A stretch of 9,584 nucleotides of DNA, taken from Thermocaproicibacter sp002397355 (GTDB taxonomy: Bacteria > Bacillota > Clostridia > Oscillospirales > Acutalibacteraceae). Below, piece after piece: positions 1 to 6,483 of this stretch. The notes below the pieces were generated by a model. The model searched no databases. It saw only the letters and a program-made list of their open reading frames with translations, and had not been told where the DNA came from. Location: assembly GCA_036830905.1 (NCBI GenBank), contig DAISNS010000077.1, positions 1 through 9,584 on the forward strand, written 5' to 3'. The number at the start of each line of letters is the position of its first letter. The stretch's first letter is position 1. Position numbers and translations under genes: made by a program.

Positions 1-256
1 CACGCGGTCGATGGCCCTTTCCCTGATGGGTAAGGGAATCCGTGTCAACGCGGTCTCGCCCGGCCCGGTCTGGACGCCGCTGATCGTCTCCAGCTTTCCG
101 CCGGAACAAGTGCAGACCTTCGGTTCCACCAGCCCGATGCAGCGGGCGGCCCAGCCCTGCGAGCTGGCGCCCGCCTACGTCTTTCTGGGGTGCGACGATT
201 CCTCCAATATATCCGGTCAGATTTTCCATGTCAACAGCGGGACGATCGTAAACTGA
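1..256 (+). CDS. SDR family oxidoreductase, C-terminal fragment (5' end outside window)
   Basis: This is the last 84 or so codons of a short-chain dehydrogenase/reductase. The frame is already open at base 2 (codons T-R-S before the first Met at base 11) and stops at TGA 254-256, so the gene starts left of the window. Visible family features are the stretch KGIRVNAVSPGPVWTPL, which is the SDR strand after the catalytic helix with the Pro-Gly of the cofactor loop, and the C-terminal SSNISGQIFHVNSGTIVN, which resembles the SGQ-hVNGG ending of classical SDRs. The closest type I recognise is the Bacillus YhdF/YdaD general-stress SDR group, which shares the PxWTPL and SFP segments. The Rossmann glycine motif and the catalytic Tyr-x3-Lys are not in the window, so substrate and cofactor cannot be judged. 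It converges with the ABC transporter operon and ends just before a shared terminator. Confidence 0.9.
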   Translation, partial: TRSMALSLMGKGIRVNAVSPGPVWTPLIVSSFPPEQVQTFGSTSPMQRAAQPCELAPAYVFLGCDDSSNISGQIFHVNSGTIVN

Positions 257-300
257 TCCCCGCCGGCGCCGGCGGACGGATGCGATTCCCGTATCGCGCA

Positions 301-355
301 AAAATAAAAGCCGGGGCGGCCGATCCCTTTCGGGACGGCCGCTCCGAATTTTTTT
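301..355. terminator. Bidirectional intrinsic terminator between convergent genes
   Basis: A GC-rich stem pairs 312-327 with 332-346 around a TTTC loop (328-331). It has one bulged A at 323 and one G-T pair. On the + strand it is followed by a run of seven T (349-355), suitable for ending the SDR transcript. On the - strand it is followed by TTTTATTTT (complement of 301-308), suitable for ending the ABC transporter transcript, whose last stop codon is at 372-374. Seen directly; function is inferred from the standard hairpin plus U-tract form. Confidence 0.85.
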
Positions 356-371
356 GCAGCTTGCCCGGTGC

Positions 372-1280
372 TTATCCCTTCACTGCGCCGATCATAACGC
401 CTTTCACAAAATACTTTTGCAGGAACGGGTAGATGCAGAGCACGGGGACCGTAGTGATGACGATTGCGGAGTATTTGATGGTTTCGGCAAAATCGTTTAC
501 CTTATCGTTTTCCGTTGCGGCCGAGTTCAGAATGTTGGAATTTGCAATCAGGATCGCGCGCATCACATTCTGAATGGGAAGATTGTAATTGCTCTCGATG
601 TACAGAGAAGCAGGGAACCAGCTGTTCCAGTGGCCGACTCCGTAGTACAGGAGCAGCACCGCGACCGTGGGCATGATCAGCGGGAACACGATGCGGAATA
701 TGATGACGATGTCGTTCGCGCCGTCGATGTAGGCCGATTCGATCAGGCTGTCCGGAACCGCGTCGATCGCCGTTTTGCAGATGATCGCGTTGTAAACGCT
801 CATCGCGCCCGGCAGGATCAGCGACCAAAGGCTGTCGTACAGGCCGAGGTCGCGGATGTTCAGGTAACCCGGAATCATGCCGCCGCTGAAGAACATGGTG
901 AACATAATGATTGCGAGAATGGGTTTTTTAAAAAACACGTTTTTGGATGAAAGAAAATACCCGCAGAACAGTGTGAGCACGATGTTGAGCGGGAGAGAAA
1001 CCGCCAGGACGATCAGGATGTTCCGGTAACCGCTCAGAAGCAGGGGGTGGGTGAAAGCAAGGCGATACGCCCCCCAATTGAAGCCCCGGGGATACCAGAG
1101 CGCGCCCGGGTGTGCGAGCAGCTCCACGTTGTTGCTGAACGACGCGCAGAGCACATAGTACAGCGGGTATACCGTCACAAACATCAGAAAGAACATGATG
1201 ACGCCGTTGCAGAGGTTGAACGCGACATCCCCAGCCGAAGTGCCGCGGCGCTTTCGATCGAGTCTCTTTTCCATATCCAC
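372..1280 (-). CDS. Carbohydrate ABC transporter permease, LplC/YtcP type (CUT1, MalG-like)
   Basis: Inner-membrane permease of about 302 aa, the second transmembrane subunit of a sugar importer. Hydrophobic segments lie at about residues 23-47, 86-110, 119-140, 150-168, 200-216 and 266-288. The EAA loop that docks the ATPase is at about 180-204, reading IESAYIDGAND then IFRIVFPLIMP, which is the expected E-S/A-A-x-I-D-G-A form. The C-terminal FVKGVMIGAVKG is the usual ending (KG plus GAVKG) of LplC/YtcP permeases. The start is uncertain: a GTG at 1280 lies 4 nt after a GAGGGG Shine-Dalgarno, while an in-frame ATG at 1274 lies 10 nt after it and would give 300 aa. It begins 8 nt after the stop of the upstream permease, so it is the third gene of the operon. 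Substrate is not readable; LplC-type systems handle oligosaccharides or sugar derivatives. Confidence 0.93.
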   Translation of the reverse strand: MDMEKRLDRKRRGTSAGDVAFNLCNGVIMFFLMFVTVYPLYYVLCASFSNNVELLAHPGALWYPRGFNWGAYRLAFTHPLLLSGYRNILIVLAVSLPLNIVLTLFCGYFLSSKNVFFKKPILAIIMFTMFFSGGMIPGYLNIRDLGLYDSLWSLILPGAMSVYNAIICKTAIDAVPDSLIESAYIDGANDIVIIFRIVFPLIMPTVAVLLLYYGVGHWNSWFPASLYIESNYNLPIQNVMRAILIANSNILNSAATENDKVNDFAETIKYSAIVITTVPVLCIYPFLQKYFVKGVMIGAVKG

Positions 1281-1288
1281 CTTTCCCC

Positions 1289-2245
1289 TCAGTAAAGACT
1301 CATGCCGGCGAATTTCCTGCCGATCCGGTTAAATACGGCGAGAAAGAAGACGTTGACCACGGAGTTGAACAATCCCACCGCCGCGCCGAAGCTGTAGGCG
1401 CCGTTCAGGATGCCTTTCCGGTAGACGTAAGTGGAAATGACGTCGGCTACGGTATAGGTCGGCTCCGAATACAGGAGCAGGATCTTTTCAAAGCCCACGT
1501 TCAGGATGCCGCCCATGCGCAGAATAAACAGGATGATGATTGTAGGAAGGATGCCCGGCAGCGTGATATGCCACATCTGCTGGAAGCGCCCGGCGCCGTC
1601 GATCCTCGCCGCCTCGTACTGCTCCTGGTCGATGCTGGTCAGCGCCGCCAGATAGATGATGGAGTTCCATCCGATCCCCTGCCAGATGTCCGAGATGATG
1701 TAAATCGGGTAAAAGCAGTCCGGGTTCATCAGGAAGTTCTGCGGCTGCCCGCCGAATTGGACGGCGATTTGGGACATCAGCCCGTTGCTTTGCGCGTATG
1801 TCTTGATCAGCCCGCAGACGACCACCAGCGAAATGAAATACGGCATGTAGGTGATCGTCTGGACTGTCCGTTTGAAGGCCGTATTTTTGATCTCGTTGAG
1901 CAAAAGGGCAAGGATAATCGGGGCGGGAAACCCGAAGAGGATGCTCAGCAGGCTGATGGAAAAGGTGTTTTTCAGCAGACGCCAAAAATAAACGTCATTG
2001 AAAAACAGGCGGAACTGCCGGAACCCGACCCACGGGCTCCCCTCGATGCCCAAGGCGGGCCGGTAGTTTTTGAATGCGATCACGAGGCCGTACATGGGCT
2101 TGTAGGCGAAAACGATCAGATAGATCAGAACCGGAAGGATCATCAGGTACTTGTACTTATTCTGTTTGAAATCCTCGGAAAGCCGCATGCCAAGCGGCTT
2201 GCGCGCGCTGATCGCCGCCGCGCCGGCGAGTGGTTGTTTACGCAT
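1289..2245 (-). CDS. Carbohydrate ABC transporter permease, LplB type (CUT1, MalF-like)
   Basis: Inner-membrane permease of 318 aa, the first transmembrane subunit of the importer. The N-terminus (about residues 1-32) is basic and cytoplasmic, followed by a hydrophobic helix at 34-56 and the AFKNY-RPALGI-GSPWVGF segment typical of LplB/YteP proteins. Further hydrophobic segments lie near 94-117, 130-148, 190-203, 232-248 and 284-306. The EAA loop at 210-231 reads YEAARIDGAGRFQQMWHITLP, with the conserved E-A-A and G. The ATG at 2245 is chosen because AGGGGG lies 6 nt before it. The open frame continues upstream, and an earlier ATG at 2263 has no Shine-Dalgarno. It follows the solute-binding protein gene after a 68-nt gap containing a stem-loop, and is followed 8 nt later by the second permease. 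No ATPase gene is adjacent. Confidence 0.94.
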   Translation of the reverse strand: MRKQPLAGAAAISARKPLGMRLSEDFKQNKYKYLMILPVLIYLIVFAYKPMYGLVIAFKNYRPALGIEGSPWVGFRQFRLFFNDVYFWRLLKNTFSISLLSILFGFPAPIILALLLNEIKNTAFKRTVQTITYMPYFISLVVVCGLIKTYAQSNGLMSQIAVQFGGQPQNFLMNPDCFYPIYIISDIWQGIGWNSIIYLAALTSIDQEQYEAARIDGAGRFQQMWHITLPGILPTIIILFILRMGGILNVGFEKILLLYSEPTYTVADVISTYVYRKGILNGAYSFGAAVGLFNSVVNVFFLAVFNRIGRKFAGMSLY

Positions 2246-2268
2246 CGTGTTCCCCCTATTCATAAAAG

Positions 2269-2297
2269 AAACATGGCGGAGAAGACACGCCATGTTT
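2269..2297 (-). promoter_or_regulatory. Intercistronic stem-loop between binding protein and permease genes
   Basis: AAACATGGCG (2269-2278) and CGCCATGTTT (2288-2297) form a perfect 10-bp stem with a 9-nt loop. It lies between the binding-protein stop (2314-2316) and the first permease's Shine-Dalgarno. On the - strand the stem is followed by CTTTT, a short T-run. Binding proteins of ABC importers are commonly needed in excess over the permeases, and hairpins in this position are known to stabilise the 5' part of the mRNA or to act as partial terminators. The role here is inferred from position. Confidence 0.65.
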
Positions 2298-2313
2298 CCA
2301 TCCGCAAGAAAGA

Positions 2314-3951
2314 CTAACGGGCGAGGTATCTGTCGTACGCGGCCTGCCGGATTTTCAGGACCTCGGGCAATCCCATGCTGTTCAGCTGTGAGACGAAATT
2401 GTCGAAGCTGTCGAGCGATTCCTCTCCGGTCAGAAATTTGGTGGCCTGCTCGCTGACGTACGTGTCGATGGCGCTGTTGTATTCGTCCATCTTGTCGCTT
2501 TCCTCGGTCGTATAGGTCACGCTGGACGGAACCGTCCATTTGGACGTGACGTCCTGGTGTTTATAGAACCACGTGTCGTTGGCCTTGATGGCCGTCTCCG
2601 TATTTTTCAGGTGCAGCAGCCGGGTGAGCTGGATGCATGGGCCCTGCCACGTGGCGCCGCCGTACTTGTCGATCGCGTTGTTCAGGCCGTCTTTGTCTTC
2701 CGTTACCAGCGGAAGATATTCCACTTCTTTCTTGTCGTTGTATTCCCAGGAGTTGCCTTCCTTGCCGAAGTTCCAGTAGAGCTGGCCCTCTTTGGAATAA
2801 GCGTAGTCGAGCACGCGCATGGCGGTCTCCAGCTTGTCGTCCGTGCAGGCCGTGGTGATGACGGTCATGCCGTTTCCGATCCCGTACCCGCCGAACACCG
2901 CCGACAGGGTTCCGTCGTCGCCCGTCGGGTACTCGATCCCGGCCCACTCGGCGCCGTTTTTCGCGTCTTTCGCGTCCTTTTCCCAGTTGGAAACCTGGCC
3001 CATGGAGGTGTAGGCGAAGCCCGTCTTGCCGTTCAGCGCCTTTGTCTGCACATTGGAGTCCTCCGCGGTGAGAATGTCCTGGTCGATCAGGCCTTCCTTC
3101 CACCACTTGCTCATCTGCTGCATGTAGGCTTTCCACTCGGGCTGCGCCTGCGCGAGCTGGATCTTGTTGTTTTTATCCACGTAGTATGAGGAATTGATGT
3201 TGCCGTAAGCGCCGAACGCTCCCGCGATAAAGACGCTGGGCTTGAACCTTCCTGCGGGCGAACTGAATGTGGCGTTGTATTTTTCCTTGAAAGCCTTCAG
3301 CACGGCGTCCCAGTCCGAAACCGTTTTAGGCTCCTTCAGGGACAGCGCCTTCAGCCAGTCCTCGCGGATGAGGGGCCCCTGATACGAGTCGTTCCAGCCG
3401 CCGTCCTCGCGGAAGAAGCAGTACCCGTAATACTGGCCGGCGTCGGTTTTTACCGCCCGGTCGTACTCCGGCTTGGTATGGATCCAGGCCCAGTAGTTGG
3501 GTGAGTTCTTTTCCAGGGAGCCGCTCAGGTCGCGGATGACTTTTTCATCCATATAGCGCTGCGCGTCGCTCATGATATAGTAGAAAAAAATGTCCGGCAG
3601 GTCGCCGCTTGAGAGCATCACATTGAACGCTTGTTTTTCGTCGGTCCCGGCCGTGGGGAAGGACCATTCGATATCCACGCCGACCTGTTTCTCAAGCCCC
3701 GAATGGAACGGGGACTCGTCCGCCGTCGCATAGGCGCTGTTCAGCCCGTATCCCGAGCCGACGTACCACTTCAGCTTGACGTCTTCCTTTTTCATCGGGT
3801 AGCCGGAAAATGTGGACGCCGTTCCCGTTCCGCTGCCTGCGGAACCGGTGGGGGCGGCCGACGTTCCGGGACTGTTTCCCTTTGCGCATCCGGAGAACGC
3901 TGCAAACAGAAGCGCCGCCGTCAAGATGGTTGCCAGAATCCTTTTTCGCAT
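2314..3951 (-). CDS. Extracellular carbohydrate-binding lipoprotein of ABC importer, LplA/YtcQ type
   Basis: Substrate-binding protein of 545 aa, the receptor of the importer, anchored outside the membrane. Residues 1-21 are a lipoprotein signal peptide: MRKR, then a hydrophobic stretch, then AAFSGC, with the acylated Cys at 22. A flexible Ser/Gly/Thr/Ala-rich linker follows at about 24-50, then the mature domain. SSGDLPDIFFYYIMSD, MDEKVIRDLSG and the YDRYLAR C-terminus are characteristic of the large LplA/YtcQ group, and about 500-560 aa is normal for it, longer than typical MalE-like proteins. The ATG at 3951 is preceded by AGGAGGAG with about 8 nt spacing and fits the signal peptide. The open frame runs further upstream to 4140, but that part is rejected as leader. 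It is the first gene of the operon, with the two permeases downstream on the same strand. Ligand is not identifiable by eye. Confidence 0.95.
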   Translation of the reverse strand: MRKRILATILTAALLFAAFSGCAKGNSPGTSAAPTGSAGSGTGTASTFSGYPMKKEDVKLKWYVGSGYGLNSAYATADESPFHSGLEKQVGVDIEWSFPTAGTDEKQAFNVMLSSGDLPDIFFYYIMSDAQRYMDEKVIRDLSGSLEKNSPNYWAWIHTKPEYDRAVKTDAGQYYGYCFFREDGGWNDSYQGPLIREDWLKALSLKEPKTVSDWDAVLKAFKEKYNATFSSPAGRFKPSVFIAGAFGAYGNINSSYYVDKNNKIQLAQAQPEWKAYMQQMSKWWKEGLIDQDILTAEDSNVQTKALNGKTGFAYTSMGQVSNWEKDAKDAKNGAEWAGIEYPTGDDGTLSAVFGGYGIGNGMTVITTACTDDKLETAMRVLDYAYSKEGQLYWNFGKEGNSWEYNDKKEVEYLPLVTEDKDGLNNAIDKYGGATWQGPCIQLTRLLHLKNTETAIKANDTWFYKHQDVTSKWTVPSSVTYTTEESDKMDEYNSAIDTYVSEQATKFLTGEESLDSFDNFVSQLNSMGLPEVLKIRQAAYDRYLAR

Positions 3952-3997
3952 CTTTAACTCTCCTCCTGTGATTGATTGTAGGGTTGCCATATTCCAA

Positions 3998-4090
3998 CGG
4001 CCGCTTTGTCGCGGCCGCAGAACGCGGAGGGAATCGTCATCCGCACGGCCTCGCTCCGCCGGCGCTGCGCCTTGCTCTGCACGACAAAGC
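3998..4090 (-). promoter_or_regulatory. Putative structured 5' leader of the ABC importer mRNA
   Basis: GC-rich segment inside AT-rich surroundings, 47 nt or more before the binding-protein ATG. Nested complementary blocks are visible: 4003-4011 with 4082-4090 (GCTTTGTCG/CGACAAAGC, 9 bp), 4017-4021 with 4076-4080 (5 bp), and 4024-4029 with 4054-4059 (6 bp). A competing local hairpin pairs 3998-4004 with 4011-4017 (CGGCCGC/GCGGCCG, 6-nt loop) and cannot form together with the long stem. It matches no riboswitch class I recognise. Pairings are seen; regulation is inferred. Confidence 0.4.
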
Positions 4091-4108
4091 AGACTTTTTC
4101 GTTCAAAC

Positions 4109-4119
4109 GTTATATAATA
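4109..4119 (-). promoter_or_regulatory. Possible -10 region for the importer operon
   Basis: The - strand reads TATTATATAAC here, offering TATTAT (4119-4114) or TATAAC (4114-4109) as -10 hexamers. It would start transcription about 10-15 nt before the foldable leader at 4090. No good -35 is visible at the right distance (the best 17-nt spacing gives TGCAAA), so the call rests on the -10 and the position only. Confidence 0.25.
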
Positions 4120-4284
4120 AGCGCAAGTCATTTTGCACATGGTTTTTCGATTTGTTCTTTTGATTTTATTTATTATATTCTTCTCTGCTTCCCTAATGCC
4201 GCTATGGAGGCGGCTCTCACGCCGAACTAAATTGTTCTACTATTTTCCAATAATTTTTTATTTTATTTTCCATTTTCAATAAGG

Positions 4285-4334
4285 AACCCCCGGAGAGAGC
4301 AGTGAAAGAAAAAGCACTGTTCCCTCCGGGGGTT
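4285..4334. repeat. Long imperfect inverted repeat / stem-loop
   Basis: The outer arms AACCCCCGGAG (4285-4295) and CTCCGGGGGTT (4324-4334) are perfectly complementary over 11 bp. After a single A/C mismatch (4296/4323), an inner 8-bp stem pairs 4297-4304 with 4315-4322 with one G-T pair, closing a purine-only 10-nt loop (4305-4314). It lies 170 nt beyond the pfkB stop codon. On the - strand the stem is followed by CCTTATTG, not a clean T-run, and on the + strand by ACCGTATC, so it is a poor textbook terminator in either direction. It could still protect or end the hyp-pfkB mRNA, or be a dispersed palindromic element. Confidence 0.75.
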
Positions 4335-4504
4335 ACCGTATCGAGAAAAGCTATATTTTGTGATAAAGAAATATAATTGTCATTGAGTGCCGGCCGCAAA
4401 GAGAAATCGGCGGCGGTGGGAGTTCGGGCATGGCGATCTTCTGCGCAGAAACAGACGCGTGGGACATAAAGATTTCGAGAAGCCCGTATTTTTTAACCCC
4501 AGGC

Positions 4505-5449
4505 CTATGAGTCCATCGGATGAACGTCGACCAGACGCAGCGATTCCATGACCTCCGCTTTCGTGCAAAGCCGCGTTCCCGGCTTGGAAGCCGTAACGGT
4601 GCCGGCTGCGGTCGTCACGCGCGCAATGTCGGCGAGGACCGCGCCCCGCAGCAAGGCGTCGGCGAGCGCCCCGACCATCGAATCCCCGGCGCCCGTGGCG
4701 CTTTGGACGGAGATCTTCCAAGGGTCCGCCTGAAACGCTTCCCGGCCGTCCAGCGCCACGGCACCGTCCGCCCCCATGGAAACGATGACGATGCGGACGC
4801 CCCGGGCCGTCAGTTCCCGCCCCGCGTTCAGCGCGTCCCGCGCGGTTTTGAGCGGACGGCCGGCCAGCGCGGAAAGCTCGTGGATATTCGGCTTGACGGC
4901 GTAGGGGATTCCCCGGACGCCTTTGCGCAGCGCTTCTCCGTCCGCGTCGAGAATCGCCGCAGCGCCCGCGGCTTTCGCCGTTTTGATCAAACGGGCGTAG
5001 ATGTCGTCCGGAACGCCAGGCGGGAGGCTGCCGCTCAGCACCACGAGCCGCGCGTCCCGGCAGAGGGCCTTGAACCTGGCTTCGAGCATGGCGAGATCCC
5101 CGGCGGCGACGGCACAGCCGCGCTCGTTGATTTCCGTCGTCTTTTTCGCGCTCCGGTCGAAAACCTTCAGATTGATGCGCGTCTGACCGGGGATTTCGAG
5201 GAAATCACAGGAAAGCCCCTCCGCCTGCAAAGATTCCGCCAGCATTTTCCCGGTGCTCCCGGCAAGGAAGCCGGTCAAGGCGACCTCCGCGCCAAAGCTG
5301 TGCAGGACGCGCGCCGCGTTGATCCCTTTGCCGCCCGGGTCCGATTCGGACTGCAGCACGCGGTTGAGGCCGTAGGGCTGCAGCCGTTCGACCACGACCG
5401 TCTTGTCGATGGAAGGGTTCAACGCGACTGTCAGGACTTTGTCCGCCAT
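4505..5449 (-). CDS. PfkB-family hexose-phosphate kinase, 1-phosphofructokinase-like (FruK/LacC group)
   Basis: Cytoplasmic sugar-phosphate kinase of 314 aa, the normal length for this group. The likely reaction is ATP-dependent phosphorylation of fructose 1-phosphate to the 1,6-bisphosphate; tagatose-6-phosphate kinase (LacC) is the main alternative. Visible motifs are the N-terminal VALNPSIDKT (8-17), where FruK and LacC start alike; the substrate-side GGKGINAARVL (39-49); LSGSLPPGVP near residue 140; and the PfkB signature ATGAGDSMVGA (251-261), with the catalytic base Asp256 and the GAGD anion hole. The ATG at 5449 has GGGGTGG just upstream. It starts 50 nt after the hypE stop on the same strand with no clear terminator between, so it is probably the last gene of the hyp transcript. 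No PTS fructose transporter or FruR-type regulator is in the window, so the fruK symbol is not assigned. Confidence 0.9.
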   Translation of the reverse strand: MADKVLTVALNPSIDKTVVVERLQPYGLNRVLQSESDPGGKGINAARVLHSFGAEVALTGFLAGSTGKMLAESLQAEGLSCDFLEIPGQTRINLKVFDRSAKKTTEINERGCAVAAGDLAMLEARFKALCRDARLVVLSGSLPPGVPDDIYARLIKTAKAAGAAAILDADGEALRKGVRGIPYAVKPNIHELSALAGRPLKTARDALNAGRELTARGVRIVIVSMGADGAVALDGREAFQADPWKISVQSATGAGDSMVGALADALLRGAVLADIARVTTAAGTVTASKPGTRLCTKAEVMESLRLVDVHPMDS

Positions 5450-5499
5450 GGATCCACCCCGTTTCTGATTGAGCTTGTGCGTGCGGCCTTTCCGCCGAG

Positions 5500-6483
5500 T
5501 CAGCAGATGCGCGGGAGGCCCTCTCCGCGCAGGGGGGAAAGCACCCGCCTGCCGCCGACCGCCGTTTCCAGCACGACGCCCGAGCCTTCGGCCACGCTGC
5601 CGACCAGCGCGGCGTTTTCACCGTACGGCGCGCTCCGCACGGCGGCGAGCGCCCGCTCCGCCTCCGCCCCGGGCACGGCGAGGAACAGCTTGCCCTCGTT
5701 TCCCATCGTGAGCGGATCGAGGCCGAGGATGCCGCAGAGCGCGCGCACGCCTTCCGAAACGGGCAGCGCCGCTTCCCGCAGCAGGATGGAGCAGCCGGAG
5801 GCTTTCGCCAGCTCGCACGCGACCGTCGCGAGCCCGCCGCGCGTCACGTCGCGCATCGCGTGGACGTGCACGCCGGCGGCGAAAAGCGCCTCCGCCATCT
5901 TGGTAAGCGGCGCGCAGTCGCTGCGCAGCGACGTCTCCAGTCCCATGCGGGCCGAAAGGATCACCGCGTGGTGCTCGCCGAGCGTGCCGGAGAGGATCAG
6001 CCGGTCGCCGGGCCGCAGGTTCGCCGCGGAAACGTCGCGCCCTTCCGGGATCGTGCCGACGCCCGCCGTGTTGATCAGCAGGCCGCCCGCGCCCTCGATC
6101 ACTTTCGTGTCGCCCGCGACGATGGTTACGCCCGCTTCTTCCGCCGTTTTCGCCATGGAGGTGACGACGCGGCCGAGCGTTTCGCTTTCCAGGCCCTCCT
6201 CCAGGATGAACCCTGCCGTCAGGTACCGCGGCCGCGCGCCCATGCAGCACAGATCGTTCACCGTGCCGCAGACCGAGAGCCGGCCGATGTCGCCGCCCGC
6301 GAACTCGAGCGGGCGCACCACGAAGCTGTCCGTCGTCAGCGCGAGCCTGCCCTCCGGGCGGGGCAGCACGGCGGCGTCCTCCATGCGGTTCAGCACGTCG
6401 TTGGAAAAATGTTTTGCAAAGACGCGGTCAATCAGCTCGGAGGTGTCCGCGCCGCCCGCGCCGTGACGAAGTTCGATTTTCAT
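5500..6483 (-). CDS. hypE: Hydrogenase maturation factor HypE (carbamoyl dehydratase)
   Basis: HypE accepts a carbamoyl group from HypF on its C-terminal Cys and dehydrates it with ATP to a thiocyanate, the source of the cyanide ligands of [NiFe]-hydrogenase. The 327-aa protein has the expected PurM/SelD-like ATP-binding fold: TTDSFVVRPLEFAGGDIG (50-67), VCGTVNDLCCMGARPRYL (71-88), GFILEEG (91-97), the AGDTKV nucleotide segment (123-128), LRDVTRGG-type HAMRDVTRGG (208-217) and NEGKL (262-266). It ends with PRIC, Cys327 being the essential acceptor. The ATG at 6483 overlaps the hypD stop (ATGA), indicating translational coupling. The frame stays open upstream through hypD to about 7119, but that part lacks HypE similarity and reads against HypD, so it is excluded. 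Confidence 0.98.
   Translation of the reverse strand: MKIELRHGAGGADTSELIDRVFAKHFSNDVLNRMEDAAVLPRPEGRLALTTDSFVVRPLEFAGGDIGRLSVCGTVNDLCCMGARPRYLTAGFILEEGLESETLGRVVTSMAKTAEEAGVTIVAGDTKVIEGAGGLLINTAGVGTIPEGRDVSAANLRPGDRLILSGTLGEHHAVILSARMGLETSLRSDCAPLTKMAEALFAAGVHVHAMRDVTRGGLATVACELAKASGCSILLREAALPVSEGVRALCGILGLDPLTMGNEGKLFLAVPGAEAERALAAVRSAPYGENAALVGSVAEGSGVVLETAVGGRRVLSPLRGEGLPRIC

Larger units (their letters stand above)
3952..4504. other. 553-nt intergenic region, no convincing gene
   Basis: This region separates the end of the hyp-pfkB run from the start of the importer operon, both on the - strand. I see no gene with a credible start, ribosome site and protein family. From right to left it holds: 4381-4504, moderately GC-rich, with a 12-bp palindrome and no clear terminator; 4335-4380, AT-rich; the 50-nt stem-loop 4285-4334; 4141-4280, a strongly T-rich tract on the + strand interrupted by a small GCCGC/GCGGC hairpin near 4198-4214; an AT-rich -10-like block near 4109-4119; and the GC-rich foldable leader 3998-4090, followed by the binding protein's Shine-Dalgarno. 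Confidence 0.7.

Noticed and set aside
2246..2539. N-terminal extension of the LplB-type permease frame
   Set aside because: It overlaps the binding-protein gene and has no family similarity. The ATG at 2245 has an AGGGGG Shine-Dalgarno at 6 nt.
3952..4140. N-terminal extension of the binding-protein frame
   Set aside because: The lipoprotein signal peptide and a strong AGGAGG site fix the start at 3951; the extension would bury the signal peptide.
4355..4383. Possible - strand promoter (ATGACA, 17 nt, CAAAAT) just before the stem-loop 4285-4334
   Set aside because: The -10 match is only four of six in AT-rich DNA where such matches are common, and no gene starts directly downstream, so it is not listed as a feature.
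4217..4399. 60-codon frame on the - strand covering the 50-nt stem-loop
   Set aside because: No clear ribosome site and no family; its middle is simply the inverted repeat translated.
4492..4504. T-run/A-run just after the pfkB stop as part of an intrinsic terminator
   Set aside because: No stem of more than 3 bp pairs next to it in the direction of transcription, so it does not form a hairpin plus U-tract.
4520..6466. A 648-codon open frame on the + strand running antisense to pfkB and hypE
   Set aside because: It spans two well-supported genes plus their gap, has arginine- and proline-heavy low-complexity translation with no recognisable domain, and is explained by the strong G/C third-position bias of the sense genes.
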